Below, piece after piece: positions 1 through 8,948 of a stretch of 52,477 nt of DNA. The notes beneath the pieces are model-generated. The model ran no database searches. It had not been told where the DNA came from and worked only from the letters and a program-made list of their open reading frames with translations. A program made the translations under genes and the position numbers. Position 1 is the first letter of the stretch. Every line of letters begins with the position of its first letter. Source of the stretch: JBBDMW01 sp040878005 (GTDB lineage: Bacteria > Chloroflexota > Dehalococcoidia > Lucifugimonadales > Lucifugimonadaceae); the NCBI GenBank assembly GCA_040878005.1, contig JBBDMW010000062.1, positions 1 to 52,477 of the forward strand. The letters run 5' to 3'.

Positions 1-50
1 CCTATACTTGGCGGCCGCCTTGACGTGGAGCATTTAATTGTCGATTAGCC

Positions 51-2465
51 CTAGGTGCGAAGCTCGGCGCCAAGTTCCTTGGACAGTGCGCGAAGTATCG
101 ACTGCTCTGCCTTGCCAACCTCTTCTGCCGTCAGCGTGCGGTTGGCCGACTGGTAAACGATCCGTATAGCCAGCGATTTCTTGCCCGCTGGCACGCCCCG
201 GCCTTCGTACACATCGAACACTGTTGCGCTGGTCACGAGCCGGTTTCGGCTGGCAATCTTCACCACGTCGCCCGCCGGTACCCCGGAATCCAACAGCAGC
301 GCCAGGTCACGAGGAGACTCCGGCAGCCGGGTGAAAGGCCTGTAGGAGCTTGCAGCAGGCTTCCCGGCCACAGCCGAGGCCAACGCCTCCAGGCTCAGTT
401 CGAACATCGCTACCGGGGATACGTCGGTGTCGAACGCCGCAAGAACGTCCGGGTGCACCTCGCCCACGACGCCCAGCTGCACCCCGCCGGCCTGCGGCGC
501 AGTGATGGCGGCCACCCTGCCTGTGATGAACGTTGCATCCTCGGTTGGCGTGAAATCTGCCTCCACGTTCAGGTCGGACAGCACCGCCTCAACCATGCCC
601 TTCGCATCGAAGAAGTCCATGTCGCCCTGCTCAACAGACCAGTGCGGGTCTGACCTGGGGCCGGTGAGCGCACCTGCCACCATCTGCTTCTCTTCCGGCA
701 GTCCCTCTCCATGGTCCAGGAACACGCGGCCGGACTCAAAGAGCGCAATCGGCCCCCGCCAAACGCGGACATTGTGAGCCAGCGAGCGCAGCACGGCTTC
801 TCGCAGAGTGCGGCGCATCACCACGTGCTCGGCTGAAATGGGGTTCTTGATGCGAAGATGCTCCGGGGTAGCGCCTGGCAGCCTTACACGATCCTCACCC
901 TCCACAGTGGTTGCTGAATAGGAGATGGTTTCCTGCATCCCAGCGCGGGTGAGGACGTCCGAAACTCTGTTGCGCAGGCTCAATTCAGGCTGCGGCGCCC
1001 ATGCCGGGATTCGCCCCGAGAGGGTACGCGTTGGGATGCTGTCGTACCCAATAGTCCTTGCCAGCTCCTCGCACAGGTCTTCCTGTATGGCGATGTCTGG
1101 CCGCCAGTAGGGAACTGTTACTCGCCAGCCGTCCTCTGCCTGCTGAACACCAAAACCTAGCGATTCCAACGTGCCGGTTACCTTATCGTCAGGCAGGTCT
1201 ACGCCCAGCACACGGCTCACACGCTCACGGTCCAGCCTGACGGCCTCGACTTCGTCTCCCTCGCCAGGCCAGTGGTCGAGGATGCGCTTCGATGCGCTGC
1301 CACCGGCGACCTGCAATATGAGGCGCGTAGCGCGACGCAGCGCAACCCCGGAAAGCCCGGCCCTCAGGCCCTTCTCGAACCTCAACGTCGCCTGGCTGGC
1401 AAGGCCAAGCCCGCGTGCGGTTCGACGGTTATTGGAGCCGTCAAACGTCGCCGACTCCAGGAAAACAGTCGTGGTCGCATCTGATATCTCGGTGTTGGCG
1501 CCGCCCATAACTCCGGCGAGACCTATTGCCCGCTGCCGGTCCGCTATGACAAGCATGTCGTTATTCAGTCTGCGTTCCCTGTCATCCAGCGTCACCAGGA
1601 CTTCACCCGGATTGGCCCGCCTGACCAGCACCGTCTTGTCCACTACCTTGTCGAAGTCGAACGCATGCAGGGGCTGGCCCATCTCGAACATCACGTAGTT
1701 GGTCACGTCCACCACGTTGTTAATGGGCCGTTCGCCAACGGCACGGAGCCGGCCAGCCAGCCACTGCGGTGAGGGGCCAATCTTGATTCCGCTGATGACG
1801 GACGCTGTATACCGGGGACACAGATCTGGGGCTTCGATGACCACCTTCGCAAGGGAGTCCACGCTCTGGCCGGCTTGCTCGTAATCAATGGGCGGCTCGA
1901 CCAGCTGCGCGCCCGTTAGCGCGGCCACCTCCCGTGCGATGCCCAGGACGCCCAGGCAGTCTGGGCGGTTCGGAGTCAGCTCCAGGTCCAGGATGGTTTC
2001 GCCTATAACGTCTCCCAGCGGCGTGCCGGTTTCAGCGTCGGGATCAAGGACAAGGATGCCCTCGTGCGACTCCCCAAGCCCAAGCTCTTTCTCAGAACAG
2101 ACCATGCCTTCCGACACCACGCCGCGAATCTTGGAGCGCTTGAGCTTCGAAGGCTTGCCTGTATGCCCATCTATAAGCTCTGCCCCCACGGAGGCGTAGG
2201 CAATCTTTTGGCCCTCGGCCACGTTGGGAGCGCCGCACACGACTTCCACTTCGGAGTCGCCGTTGTACACGGTCACCAGCCGTAGGCGGTCAGCGTCAGG
2301 GTGCGGCTTCACCTGCTTCACCAGTCCGACGACCACGTTGCTCCAGTCACCGGTGCGCTCGATTGCGCCCACCTCGGTGCCGGCCATCGTCAGCCTGTGC
2401 GCCAGGTCTTCCGGGGCAAGGTCCACCCGGACGTATTCACGGAGCCATGAAAGAGGGATTCTCAT
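51..2465 (-). CDS. pheT: Phenylalanine--tRNA ligase beta subunit
   Basis: Editing and tRNA-binding subunit of the alpha2-beta2 phenylalanyl-tRNA synthetase, which charges tRNA-Phe in the cytoplasm. The 804-residue length is usual for bacterial PheT. The N-terminus (MRIPLSWLREYV) is the family signature; an EMAP/OB-type tRNA-binding domain covers about residues 40-150 (VVCGAPNV, VSEGMVCSEKELGL), followed by B3/B4 editing and B5 domains (LTPNRPDCLG, LRFEKGL) and a C-terminal anticodon-binding FDX-ACB domain (SPRDLALLLD, around residues 710-800). It lies 78 bp downstream of pheS on the same strand, so the two are probably cotranscribed. No strong ribosome binding site is visible before the ATG. 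The identification is secure. Confidence 0.97.
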   Translation of the reverse strand: MRIPLSWLREYVRVDLAPEDLAHRLTMAGTEVGAIERTGDWSNVVVGLVKQVKPHPDADRLRLVTVYNGDSEVEVVCGAPNVAEGQKIAYASVGAELIDGHTGKPSKLKRSKIRGVVSEGMVCSEKELGLGESHEGILVLDPDAETGTPLGDVIGETILDLELTPNRPDCLGVLGIAREVAALTGAQLVEPPIDYEQAGQSVDSLAKVVIEAPDLCPRYTASVISGIKIGPSPQWLAGRLRAVGERPINNVVDVTNYVMFEMGQPLHAFDFDKVVDKTVLVRRANPGEVLVTLDDRERRLNNDMLVIADRQRAIGLAGVMGGANTEISDATTTVFLESATFDGSNNRRTARGLGLASQATLRFEKGLRAGLSGVALRRATRLILQVAGGSASKRILDHWPGEGDEVEAVRLDRERVSRVLGVDLPDDKVTGTLESLGFGVQQAEDGWRVTVPYWRPDIAIQEDLCEELARTIGYDSIPTRTLSGRIPAWAPQPELSLRNRVSDVLTRAGMQETISYSATTVEGEDRVRLPGATPEHLRIKNPISAEHVVMRRTLREAVLRSLAHNVRVWRGPIALFESGRVFLDHGEGLPEEKQMVAGALTGPRSDPHWSVEQGDMDFFDAKGMVEAVLSDLNVEADFTPTEDATFITGRVAAITAPQAGGVQLGVVGEVHPDVLAAFDTDVSPVAMFELSLEALASAVAGKPAASSYRPFTRLPESPRDLALLLDSGVPAGDVVKIASRNRLVTSATVFDVYEGRGVPAGKKSLAIRIVYQSANRTLTAEEVGKAEQSILRALSKELGAELRT

Positions 2466-2543
2466 GTGATGTATTTCATTGGTTGGTGGTCAAATCCGTT
2501 TTTCGTCGCCGGCCATGAAGCCCGCACCGGCACGCCCATGCCG

Positions 2544-3590
2544 TCAAAACTGCGAGAGGAAACGCAGGTCATTGGCGAAGAAGTGGCGGATATCTTCAAT
2601 GCCGTGCCGGAGCATGGCGATGCGCTCCGGTCCCATGCCGAAGGCAAAGCCCGAGTACTTCTCAGGGTCGTAGCCCACGCCCCGCAGCACCTTCGGGTGG
2701 ACCATGCCGGCGCCCATGATCTCAATCCACCCGCTCTGCCTGCACACCCGGCACCCGGAGCCGCTGCATGCAAAGCAGTCGATGGACATGTCAACGCCTG
2801 GTTCCACGAACGGAAAGAAGTCGCACCGGAAGCGGACCCGTCGCTCAGGTCCAAATATGCGACGGGCGAACTCGTAAAGGGTGCCTTTCAGGTCTGCGAA
2901 CGTTATGCCTTCGTCAACCGCGAGGCCCTCTATCTGGTGGAACTGCCACTCATGCGTGGCGTCAGTAGCCTCCATGCGATAGCACTTGCCCGGCACCACC
3001 ACCCTGACCGGCGGCTCCGTTCGCTCCATGACCCGTGCCTGCATTGGCGACGTATGTGTTCGAAGCAGCACGCCGCCCGGATCAGGCCGGTCAACCCATA
3101 TCGTGTCCCACTGGTCACGTGCCGGGTGGTCCGCAGGGATGTTCAGCAGGTCAAAGTTGTAACGCTCCCACTCAACCTCTGGCCCTTCGACGGTCTGGAA
3201 CCCCAGTTCGTTAAATGCTGCACATATCTCGCGGATGGTCTGCGTGGAGGGGTGCAGCCTGCCTGCCCGTGGCTTGCGCCCCGGCAGGGTGATGTCGAGC
3301 GCCCCGCCTGGCCCGGCGGCAGCGCTGGACTGCGCCTGCTTCGCCGCCAGCCGCTCTTCGAGAGTCGATTTCACCCTGTTCGCAGAAGCGCCAACCTGCC
3401 GGCGGGTTTCTGGCGGCAACGTGCCAAGGCTTCGCAGGACGCTGGTGATGCGGCCCTTGCGGCCCAGGTACTCAACCCGCCACCGTTCCAGCGCATCAGC
3501 AGACGCGTCCAACGCGTCCAGCGCAGCAAGCGCTTCCTGTTCCAGTTGCTCTATCGTCTCGGCGCTTACTGTTTCCGCCAAGTGTTCCAT
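2544..3590 (-). CDS. pheS: Phenylalanine--tRNA ligase alpha subunit
   Basis: Catalytic subunit of phenylalanyl-tRNA synthetase: ATP-dependent activation of Phe and transfer to tRNA-Phe. At 348 residues it is full length. An N-terminal coiled-coil tRNA-binding arm (about 1-95) precedes the class II catalytic core with motif 2 (VVPGKCYRMEATDATHEWQF) and motif 3 (GFAFGMGPERIAMLRHGI). A CxxC pair (FACSGSGCRVCRQSG) sits in the core, as in many bacterial PheS proteins. First gene of pheS-pheT. The ATG follows directly on GAGG, so translation initiation does not rest on a well-spaced Shine-Dalgarno. No alternative in-frame start lies close by. Confidence 0.97.
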   Translation of the reverse strand: MEHLAETVSAETIEQLEQEALAALDALDASADALERWRVEYLGRKGRITSVLRSLGTLPPETRRQVGASANRVKSTLEERLAAKQAQSSAAAGPGGALDITLPGRKPRAGRLHPSTQTIREICAAFNELGFQTVEGPEVEWERYNFDLLNIPADHPARDQWDTIWVDRPDPGGVLLRTHTSPMQARVMERTEPPVRVVVPGKCYRMEATDATHEWQFHQIEGLAVDEGITFADLKGTLYEFARRIFGPERRVRFRCDFFPFVEPGVDMSIDCFACSGSGCRVCRQSGWIEIMGAGMVHPKVLRGVGYDPEKYSGFAFGMGPERIAMLRHGIEDIRHFFANDLRFLSQF

Positions 3591-3662
3591 CCTCAGGGAT
3601 TGTTCTGCCGGCCGGTTTCATTGCGCCCAGAGTGCCAGCCAACTTTTCCGGGCCAGCCGCCA

Positions 3663-3668
3663 ATTATA
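3663..3668 (-). promoter_or_regulatory. Possible -10 box for pheS-pheT
   Basis: On the minus strand this reads TATAAT exactly, 72 bp before the pheS ATG, with a TG dinucleotide four bases upstream. No convincing -35 hexamer is found at 16-18 bp. No T-box or attenuator-like leader was recognised between it and pheS. A suggestion only. Confidence 0.35.
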
Positions 3669-3918
3669 GACATGGCGCCACTCGATACACCTCGTTGGTT
3701 AAGTTTGGCCAAGTTGGGAAATATTGAGTTCGGCCAGCAGCAGCGGTCTCATCTTATTGAGCCTCATCCGTAAGTCGTCCCCGGCTGTTCCTGATACATG
3801 GAGCCCCATGCCCGATAGCCTCGTTTTCAGTACGAATTCCGGCCCCATGACACCGTCAGGAGTCTACGATTTCCGGGTTGGACCACCTGTCAATTTGTAC
3901 CATTGGCCGCTGAACTCG

Positions 3919-3987
3919 CCGCAATCTCAGACTTGAACTAGCGACAAGTTGGAAAAGTTGTAGTACTGTGACGCGGCAATCTGAGAT
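3919..3987. repeat. Imperfect repeat pair upstream of the DUF5679 gene
   Basis: GCCGCAATCTCAGA at about 3919-3932 recurs as GCGGCAATCTGAGA at about 3974-3987, a 55-bp offset. The cores ATCTCAGA and TCTGAGAT are also inverted complements, so the pair could be operator half-sites or form a large hairpin. The rest of the 456-bp stretch 3591-4046 shows no gene. Confidence 0.3.
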
Positions 3988-4046
3988 GCGGTCGATCACG
4001 ATGACGGCTGCACGGTTTCAATACAAGGTCCGATCTGGAGGTCGAC

Positions 4047-4187
4047 ATGGAAGCCTACTGCATGAAGTGCAAGACGAAGCGTGAGGTGCAGAATCCGACC
4101 CAGATCACGATGAAGAACGGTCGTCCCGCGTCACAGGGCCAGTGCCCTGTGTGTGGGACCAAGATGTTCAAGATCGGCAAGAGCTAG
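4047..4187 (+). CDS. DUF5679-type zinc-ribbon small protein
   Basis: A 46-residue protein beginning MEAYCMKCKTKREV and ending CPVCGTKMFKIGKS. Two CxxC pairs (C5/C8 and C33/C36) form a predicted single zinc ribbon. Size and sequence match the DUF5679 family, which is common in Chloroflexi and has no established function. GGAGG at 4037-4041 sits 5 bp before the ATG, an excellent ribosome binding site. It stands alone between pheS and the aldo/keto reductase gene and is followed by a strong terminator, so it is probably a monocistronic, well-expressed gene. Confidence 0.85.
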   Translation: MEAYCMKCKTKREVQNPTQITMKNGRPASQGQCPVCGTKMFKIGKS

Positions 4188-4271
4188 GCGTCTCCCGCCT
4201 AACGGGTTGGTAAGGCGGATTCCGCCGGTTACTCCGGCGATCCGCCAGACACATCTCTCTCGTCGGACCAC

Positions 4272-4300
4272 GGGCCCGCGCAATGCGCGGGCCCTTATTT
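4272..4300 (+). terminator. Rho-independent terminator after the DUF5679 gene
   Basis: Perfect 10-bp GC-rich stem GGGCCCGCGC / GCGCGGGCCC (4272-4281 with 4285-4294), a 3-nt AAT loop, then TTATTTATTT. A weaker hairpin (GGCGGAT ... ATCCGCC) lies just upstream at about 4215-4245. Confidence 0.85.
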
Positions 4301-4403
4301 ATTTCGCTCCTGCCGGTGACTCTCGTTCTCCTGGACGGCGAGTTGCCTCCGCCATATCAGCGGTTAAGCTAAGGCCAAAGAACCATCACCGGAGGGACGA
4401 GAC

Positions 4404-5330
4404 ATGCAGCAGGTCACGCTCGGCAAGACCGGCCTCGGTGTCAGCAGGCTCGGCGTCGGATTGTCGGAGATCGGATCAGAGCTTTCGTTCGATGATGTCC
4501 AGCAGGCAGGCAATGTCCTGAACAATGCGCTGGACAGCGGCATCAACTTCCTCGACACCAGTGCCTGTTACAACATCAGCGAAGAGCTGATAGGCCGGAC
4601 GATCGCCAACCGGCGCGACGAATACATCCTCGCCACGAAGGCCGGTCACGTAACTGGCGGCTATCAGGGTGAGCCGTGGACCTACCAGACCGTAGCAGAC
4701 AGCATTGACCGCAGCCTGGAGCGCATGAAGACGGACCACGTGGACCTGGTGCAGCTACATTCCTGTGGTGTTGACGTGCTTGAGAAGGGTGATGTCATTC
4801 GTGCCCTCCAGGAGGCCAGGGACGCTGGCAAGACACGCTTCATCGGCTACAGCGGCGACAACGCAGCCTCGCACTGGGCGGTCGACAGTGGACTGTTCGA
4901 TACTCTCCAGACCAGCTTCAACCTGGCCGACCAGCACGCCCGCACCACGGGCCTGCTCGAAAAGGCTGAGCAGAACGAGATCGGCGTGATTATCAAGCGC
5001 CCAATTGCCAACGGCGCATGGAGGGTGGCCAGGCAGGCAGTTTCGTCCGGCGACCTCCGCGCTTATGCCAGCATTTACGTGGAGCGGGCCACAAAAATGG
5101 CTGACTTGGGCGACATTCCCGGGGAGCCGGACGACCAGGTCCTGCTCTCCCTCGGCTTCACCTTTCATCACCCGCAGGTGGACGTGGCCATAGTCGGCAC
5201 GAAGAACCCGGACCACATGAAGTCGAACATCCGCATGGTGGAAGATCAGCTCCCTGTCGATGCCGGCGTAGTCGAGGAGCTTCAACGACGCTTCGAGAAG
5301 CTGGATGACGGCTGGACGCAGAGGACTTAA
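4404..5330 (+). CDS. Aldo/keto reductase
   Basis: NAD(P)H-dependent carbonyl reductase of the aldo/keto reductase superfamily, 308 residues, a single TIM barrel. The catalytic tetrad is visible as Asp51 and Tyr56 (NFLDTSACYN), Lys79 (ILATKAGH) and His119 (DLVQLHS). The nucleotide-binding end is represented by VDVAIVGTKNPDHMKSNI near residue 270. GGAGGG at 4391-4396 lies 7 bp before the ATG. The substrate cannot be read from sequence; the downstream sugar-acid dehydratase-like gene suggests a role in carbohydrate or sugar-acid metabolism, which is an inference from context. Confidence 0.92.
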   Translation: MQQVTLGKTGLGVSRLGVGLSEIGSELSFDDVQQAGNVLNNALDSGINFLDTSACYNISEELIGRTIANRRDEYILATKAGHVTGGYQGEPWTYQTVADSIDRSLERMKTDHVDLVQLHSCGVDVLEKGDVIRALQEARDAGKTRFIGYSGDNAASHWAVDSGLFDTLQTSFNLADQHARTTGLLEKAEQNEIGVIIKRPIANGAWRVARQAVSSGDLRAYASIYVERATKMADLGDIPGEPDDQVLLSLGFTFHHPQVDVAIVGTKNPDHMKSNIRMVEDQLPVDAGVVEELQRRFEKLDDGWTQRT

Positions 5331-5383
5331 CCTTCACTGGCAGTCACGCCCATAGCCCGATGGCACTGGAAGGGGTCGCCTGG

Positions 5384-6493
5384 ATGAAGATCACTGATGT
5401 CACGCTCACGCTGTTCGCCTGGGAAGGCATACCGGCCACGACCTACGGCAAACACACCGGCAGGATCGCCGACAGGAGCCAGCTCGGCCTCCTGACCATC
5501 TCCACCGATGAAGGTGTAGAAGGCCACTCGTTCCTCGGCGCAGCCAGCCGCGGGGCTAACCTCGACGGCCAGTCGCTGATCGATTTCCTGAAGCCGGTGG
5601 TGATGGGACAGGACCCGCTGGCGCGTGAGCTGCTGTACCAGGGAATGTGGCAGCGCAACCGCAACACCACGCTGCGTGCGGTGGGCGCAATGGACGTCGC
5701 TCTTTGGGACATCGCGGGCAAGGTCGCGGGACTCCCGATCCATCGGCTGCTTGGCTCATACCGTGACTCAGTGCCCGCATACGCCAGTTCTTCGGTGCAC
5801 CTCGCCCCGGAGGAGTACGCAGAGGAGGCCGCCCGGTTCAAGTCTGACGGCTGGACTGCCTACAAAATCCATCCGCCCGCCTACTGGCGAGAGGACATCA
5901 AAGTCTGTCAGGCCGTCCGACAGGCCGTGGGCGACGACTTCACGGTCATGCTGGACTCCACGTGGGCGTACGACTACCCGGACGCCCTGCGCATCGGCAG
6001 GGTCATAGAGGACCTTGGTTTCTACTGGTATGAAGACCCCCTGGCGGACGACGATCTCTACAACTACGTCAAGCTCAAGCAGCACCTGGACATACCGATC
6101 ATGGCGACGGAGTACTCGCCGGGCGGGTTCACCGCGTACGCTCCGTGGCTGACTGAGCGCGCCACGGACTACCTGCGCGGCGACGTCGCAGTCAAGGGCG
6201 GCATCACGGCGCTCGTCAAGACGGCGCACCTGGCCGAGGCGTTCCACATGAACTACGAGGTGCACCACGGCGGCAACTCGCTGAACAACGTCGCCAACCT
6301 GCACGTGATAATGGCCATCAAGAACTGCGAGTTCTTTGAGGTTCTTCTGCCGTCCGGCGCGCAGAAATACGGGCTGGAAAAGGACATAGAGGTGGACTCA
6401 GAGGGCCTCGTTCATGCAATGAATGAGCCGGGACTGGGCGCTCAGATAGACTTCGGCCTCATCGAGGGCAAGAAGGTGGCGGTGCTGAGCTAA
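5384..6493 (+). CDS. Enolase-superfamily (mandelate racemase type) dehydratase/racemase, paralog 1
   Basis: Member of the mandelate racemase/muconate-lactonizing enzyme group, which abstracts a proton alpha to a carboxylate on a Mg2+ centre. Metal ligands appear as Asp in VMLDSTWAY, Glu in WYEDPLAD and Glu in ATEYSPGG; the C-terminal general base is probably His in EVHHGGNSLN. The usual KxK motif reads KIH (AYKIHPPAYW), so substrate or stereochemistry may differ from classical members. The ATG at 5384 (MKITDVTLTLFAW) is chosen over 5360 because GGAAGGGG lies about 8 bp before it and MKIT is a typical family start. The M48 protease gene follows directly. Substrate unknown. Confidence 0.88.
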   Translation: MKITDVTLTLFAWEGIPATTYGKHTGRIADRSQLGLLTISTDEGVEGHSFLGAASRGANLDGQSLIDFLKPVVMGQDPLARELLYQGMWQRNRNTTLRAVGAMDVALWDIAGKVAGLPIHRLLGSYRDSVPAYASSSVHLAPEEYAEEAARFKSDGWTAYKIHPPAYWREDIKVCQAVRQAVGDDFTVMLDSTWAYDYPDALRIGRVIEDLGFYWYEDPLADDDLYNYVKLKQHLDIPIMATEYSPGGFTAYAPWLTERATDYLRGDVAVKGGITALVKTAHLAEAFHMNYEVHHGGNSLNNVANLHVIMAIKNCEFFEVLLPSGAQKYGLEKDIEVDSEGLVHAMNEPGLGAQIDFGLIEGKKVAVLS

Positions 6494-7645
6494 TTGCTGA
6501 ACACCGACGCCCGGCAGGACATGCCGCAGAACGAAGACGAGGCCATCCGCTATGAGCGGCGCAAGCTCATGGTTGGCACTGCCTCCATGGCGATCACCCT
6601 CGTTGTCGCGTTTCTGTTCCTCTTCCTGGAAGGCACCCACGCCCTTCGGGACCTGGCTGAAAGCTGGACCTTCAACACGCCGGCTGCCATAACCGTCTAC
6701 GTTCTCATCGTCGGCGCGGTCATGGAGCTACTCGACCTGCCTCTGCAGTACTACTCCGGCTATGTCCTTGAGCGGCAGTTCAGCCTGTCGCGCCTCAGCC
6801 GCAGGGACTGGGCGCTTGACTGGCTCAAGGGACTCACAGTGCAGGCAGCCTTTGGCCTGCTGGCTGTGCAGGCCATATACGCGGCGCTGCGGGCCTTTCC
6901 GGACACGTGGTGGATCATCAGTTCAGTCGGCTTTGTGCTCTTCACCGTAGTTCTCACCGGCCTCGCTCCGCTATTGCTGTTCAGGATTTTCTTCAAGTTC
7001 GAACCGCTCCAGGACGAGGAGTTGAAGGAGCGCCTGCTTCGGCTGTCGGAACGCCTGGGAGTCAGCGTCCGGGGCGTGTACGTCTGGAAGCTGGGCGATA
7101 AAACCCGCCGCGCCAACGCCGCCCTCGCCGGATGGGGCCGCTCACGCCGCATGCTCCTGGCCGACAACCTGATCAGCGAGCATACGCAGGATGAGATAGA
7201 AGTCGTCATGGCGCACGAGCTTGCCCACCAGGTCCACGGTGACATCTGGCGCGCGCTGGCCGTGCGCGGCGTGCTGGTATTCGTAAGCTTCTACGCCGTG
7301 CACCTGGCCCTGACCGCCTGGAGCGAGCCGCTTGGCTTCCGCGGCATCTCGGACTTCGCCAACCTGCCCCTGCTGGGACTCGTGACGGGCGCGGTCACCA
7401 TGCTGGCCCTGCCGCTGGCAAACTGGCACTCCCGCCGTGCGGAGAAGCAGGCAGACCTGTACGCTCTGGAGGCCACGGGCATGAGCGAGGAGTTCATGTC
7501 CGCAATGTCCAGGCTGGCAGATCAGAACCTGGCTCGGCGACGCCCGAATCCCGTGGTGGAGTTCATATTCCACTCCCACCCATCGGTTCAACGTCGCATA
7601 GACTTCGCGCGAGAATGGCAGGCCCGTGCGGGCCACGCAGCATGA
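6494..7645 (+). CDS. M48 family membrane metalloprotease (Ste24/CAAX-protease-like)
   Basis: Zinc metallopeptidase of the M48 family, an integral membrane protein that cleaves membrane or prenylated-type substrates in its family. The zinc motif HExxH is clear (MAHELAHQVHGD, near residue 240) and the third ligand is Glu in RRAEKQADLYAL, about 75 residues later. Several hydrophobic segments precede the catalytic motif (about residues 30-55, 70-90, 115-140, 150-175) and two surround residues 260-310. The frame opens with TTG immediately after the previous stop; an ATG at 6521 gives an alternative start nine codons in. The physiological substrate cannot be inferred. Confidence 0.88.
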   Translation: MLNTDARQDMPQNEDEAIRYERRKLMVGTASMAITLVVAFLFLFLEGTHALRDLAESWTFNTPAAITVYVLIVGAVMELLDLPLQYYSGYVLERQFSLSRLSRRDWALDWLKGLTVQAAFGLLAVQAIYAALRAFPDTWWIISSVGFVLFTVVLTGLAPLLLFRIFFKFEPLQDEELKERLLRLSERLGVSVRGVYVWKLGDKTRRANAALAGWGRSRRMLLADNLISEHTQDEIEVVMAHELAHQVHGDIWRALAVRGVLVFVSFYAVHLALTAWSEPLGFRGISDFANLPLLGLVTGAVTMLALPLANWHSRRAEKQADLYALEATGMSEEFMSAMSRLADQNLARRRPNPVVEFIFHSHPSVQRRIDFAREWQARAGHAA

Positions 7646-7676
7646 GCCACTAACCTTTGCAGCATTGGAGCAAGGC

Positions 7677-8825
7677 ATGTTTACACCAGCAACCCGGGTC
7701 TCCATCAATGGCGAAGACTGGCTCATAAACGGCGAGCCAACCCATCCCGGCAGGGAGTTCAGGGGATGGCGCATTGAGGGCCTGCTCCTGAACAGCCGCA
7801 TGGCCAACGGCGTCTTCGATGACGACAACCCTCTTACCCGTGACCTGTGGGCATACCCGGACACCGGCGAGTGGGACGCTGAGAGAAACGTCTCTGAGCT
7901 TGTCGCCGCCATGCCCTCCTACAGGTCGCACGGCCTCATGGGGATCGCTCTGAACCTCCAGGGCGCAAGCCCGCTCGGCTACTACCGCACCGACGGTATG
8001 GACCAGCTCATGGAGCGCATACGCCGGACCCACCCGGATGCAACGCAGGAGCAGGTGTGGGCAGGCGTGCCTGGTGTCGAGTCCCAGCCGTGGATCTCTG
8101 GATGCTTCGAGCCGGACGGCGCGCTTAAGCCTGCGTTCATCGGCCGTGCAACCCGGGTCATAGAGGCAGCAGACGCGCTCGGCATGGTCGTGATCCTGGG
8201 TCTCTTTTACTTCGGTCAGGATGAGCGCCTGCAGGACGAAGAGGCAGTGCGCCGCGCGGTGGAGCAGGCGTGCGGATGGGTGCTGGATAGCGGCTATACG
8301 AATGTGGTGATCGAGATCAACAACGAGTGCGACGTGCCGAAGTACGAGCATGAGATCCTCACGCCGCCCAGGGTGCATGAGCTGATCGAGCAGGCACGCG
8401 GCATCACCGACGGCGGCCGCAGGCTGCTGGTCTCAACCAGCTTCACCCGCCGCCAGGTGCCCACAGAGGCGGTATGCGCCGCCTCGGACTTCATCCTCCT
8501 GCACGGCAACGGCATGCATGACCCGGCCGAGATCGAAAAGCGTGTCGATGACACCCGCGCCGTCCCAACCTACCGGCCAATGCCCGTGCTGTTCAACGAA
8601 GACGACCACTTCGACTTCGACAAGCCCCGCAACAACTTCACGGCAGCGTTGTCAAAGCGCGCGGGCTGGGGCTACTTCGATCCGGGACCCGGCGCAGGCG
8701 GCGGAGCAGCGTATGGCGATTACGTGGAGGGGTACCAGAACCCACCGGTCAACTGGGACATCAATACGCCCCGCAAAAAGGCGTTCTTCGAATTCTTGAG
8801 CGAGGTCACAGGAGAGCTCCCATAG
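7677..8825 (+). CDS. Clan GH-A-like TIM-barrel glycoside hydrolase family protein
   Basis: A 382-residue protein that looks like a clan GH-A (cellulase-like) TIM barrel. The acid/base region reads VVIEINNECDVPKY, matching the strand-4 Asn-Glu pair, and a candidate nucleophile Glu lies in VLFNEDDHFDF after HGNGMHDP. No signal peptide is seen, so it may act in the cytoplasm. GGAG at 7667-7670 sits 6 bp before the ATG at 7677; a GTG at 7626 that overlaps the protease gene is less likely. Its place between enolase-superfamily genes suggests saccharide or uronate breakdown, by context only. Confidence 0.7.
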   Translation: MFTPATRVSINGEDWLINGEPTHPGREFRGWRIEGLLLNSRMANGVFDDDNPLTRDLWAYPDTGEWDAERNVSELVAAMPSYRSHGLMGIALNLQGASPLGYYRTDGMDQLMERIRRTHPDATQEQVWAGVPGVESQPWISGCFEPDGALKPAFIGRATRVIEAADALGMVVILGLFYFGQDERLQDEEAVRRAVEQACGWVLDSGYTNVVIEINNECDVPKYEHEILTPPRVHELIEQARGITDGGRRLLVSTSFTRRQVPTEAVCAASDFILLHGNGMHDPAEIEKRVDDTRAVPTYRPMPVLFNEDDHFDFDKPRNNFTAALSKRAGWGYFDPGPGAGGGAAYGDYVEGYQNPPVNWDINTPRKKAFFEFLSEVTGELP

Positions 8826-8948
8826 CCCCGCCATCACACAGCATGATTCGCTAAAGTACTGCCTGCATTCCTGGCATGCCCCCCCACCGTTGGCCGGCCG
8901 TTACCGCCAACCTCCTTCTCATCTGATCGCAACGTAGAGAACAAAAAA

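Noticed and set aside
2466..3773. Long plus-strand open frame of 435 codons
   Set aside because: It lies antisense to pheS and the pheS upstream region; its residues match no family and it exists because of high GC codon bias on the opposite strand.
3591..4046. T-box leader for pheS-pheT
   Set aside because: The minus-strand leader is short and lacks T-box and specifier-loop features.
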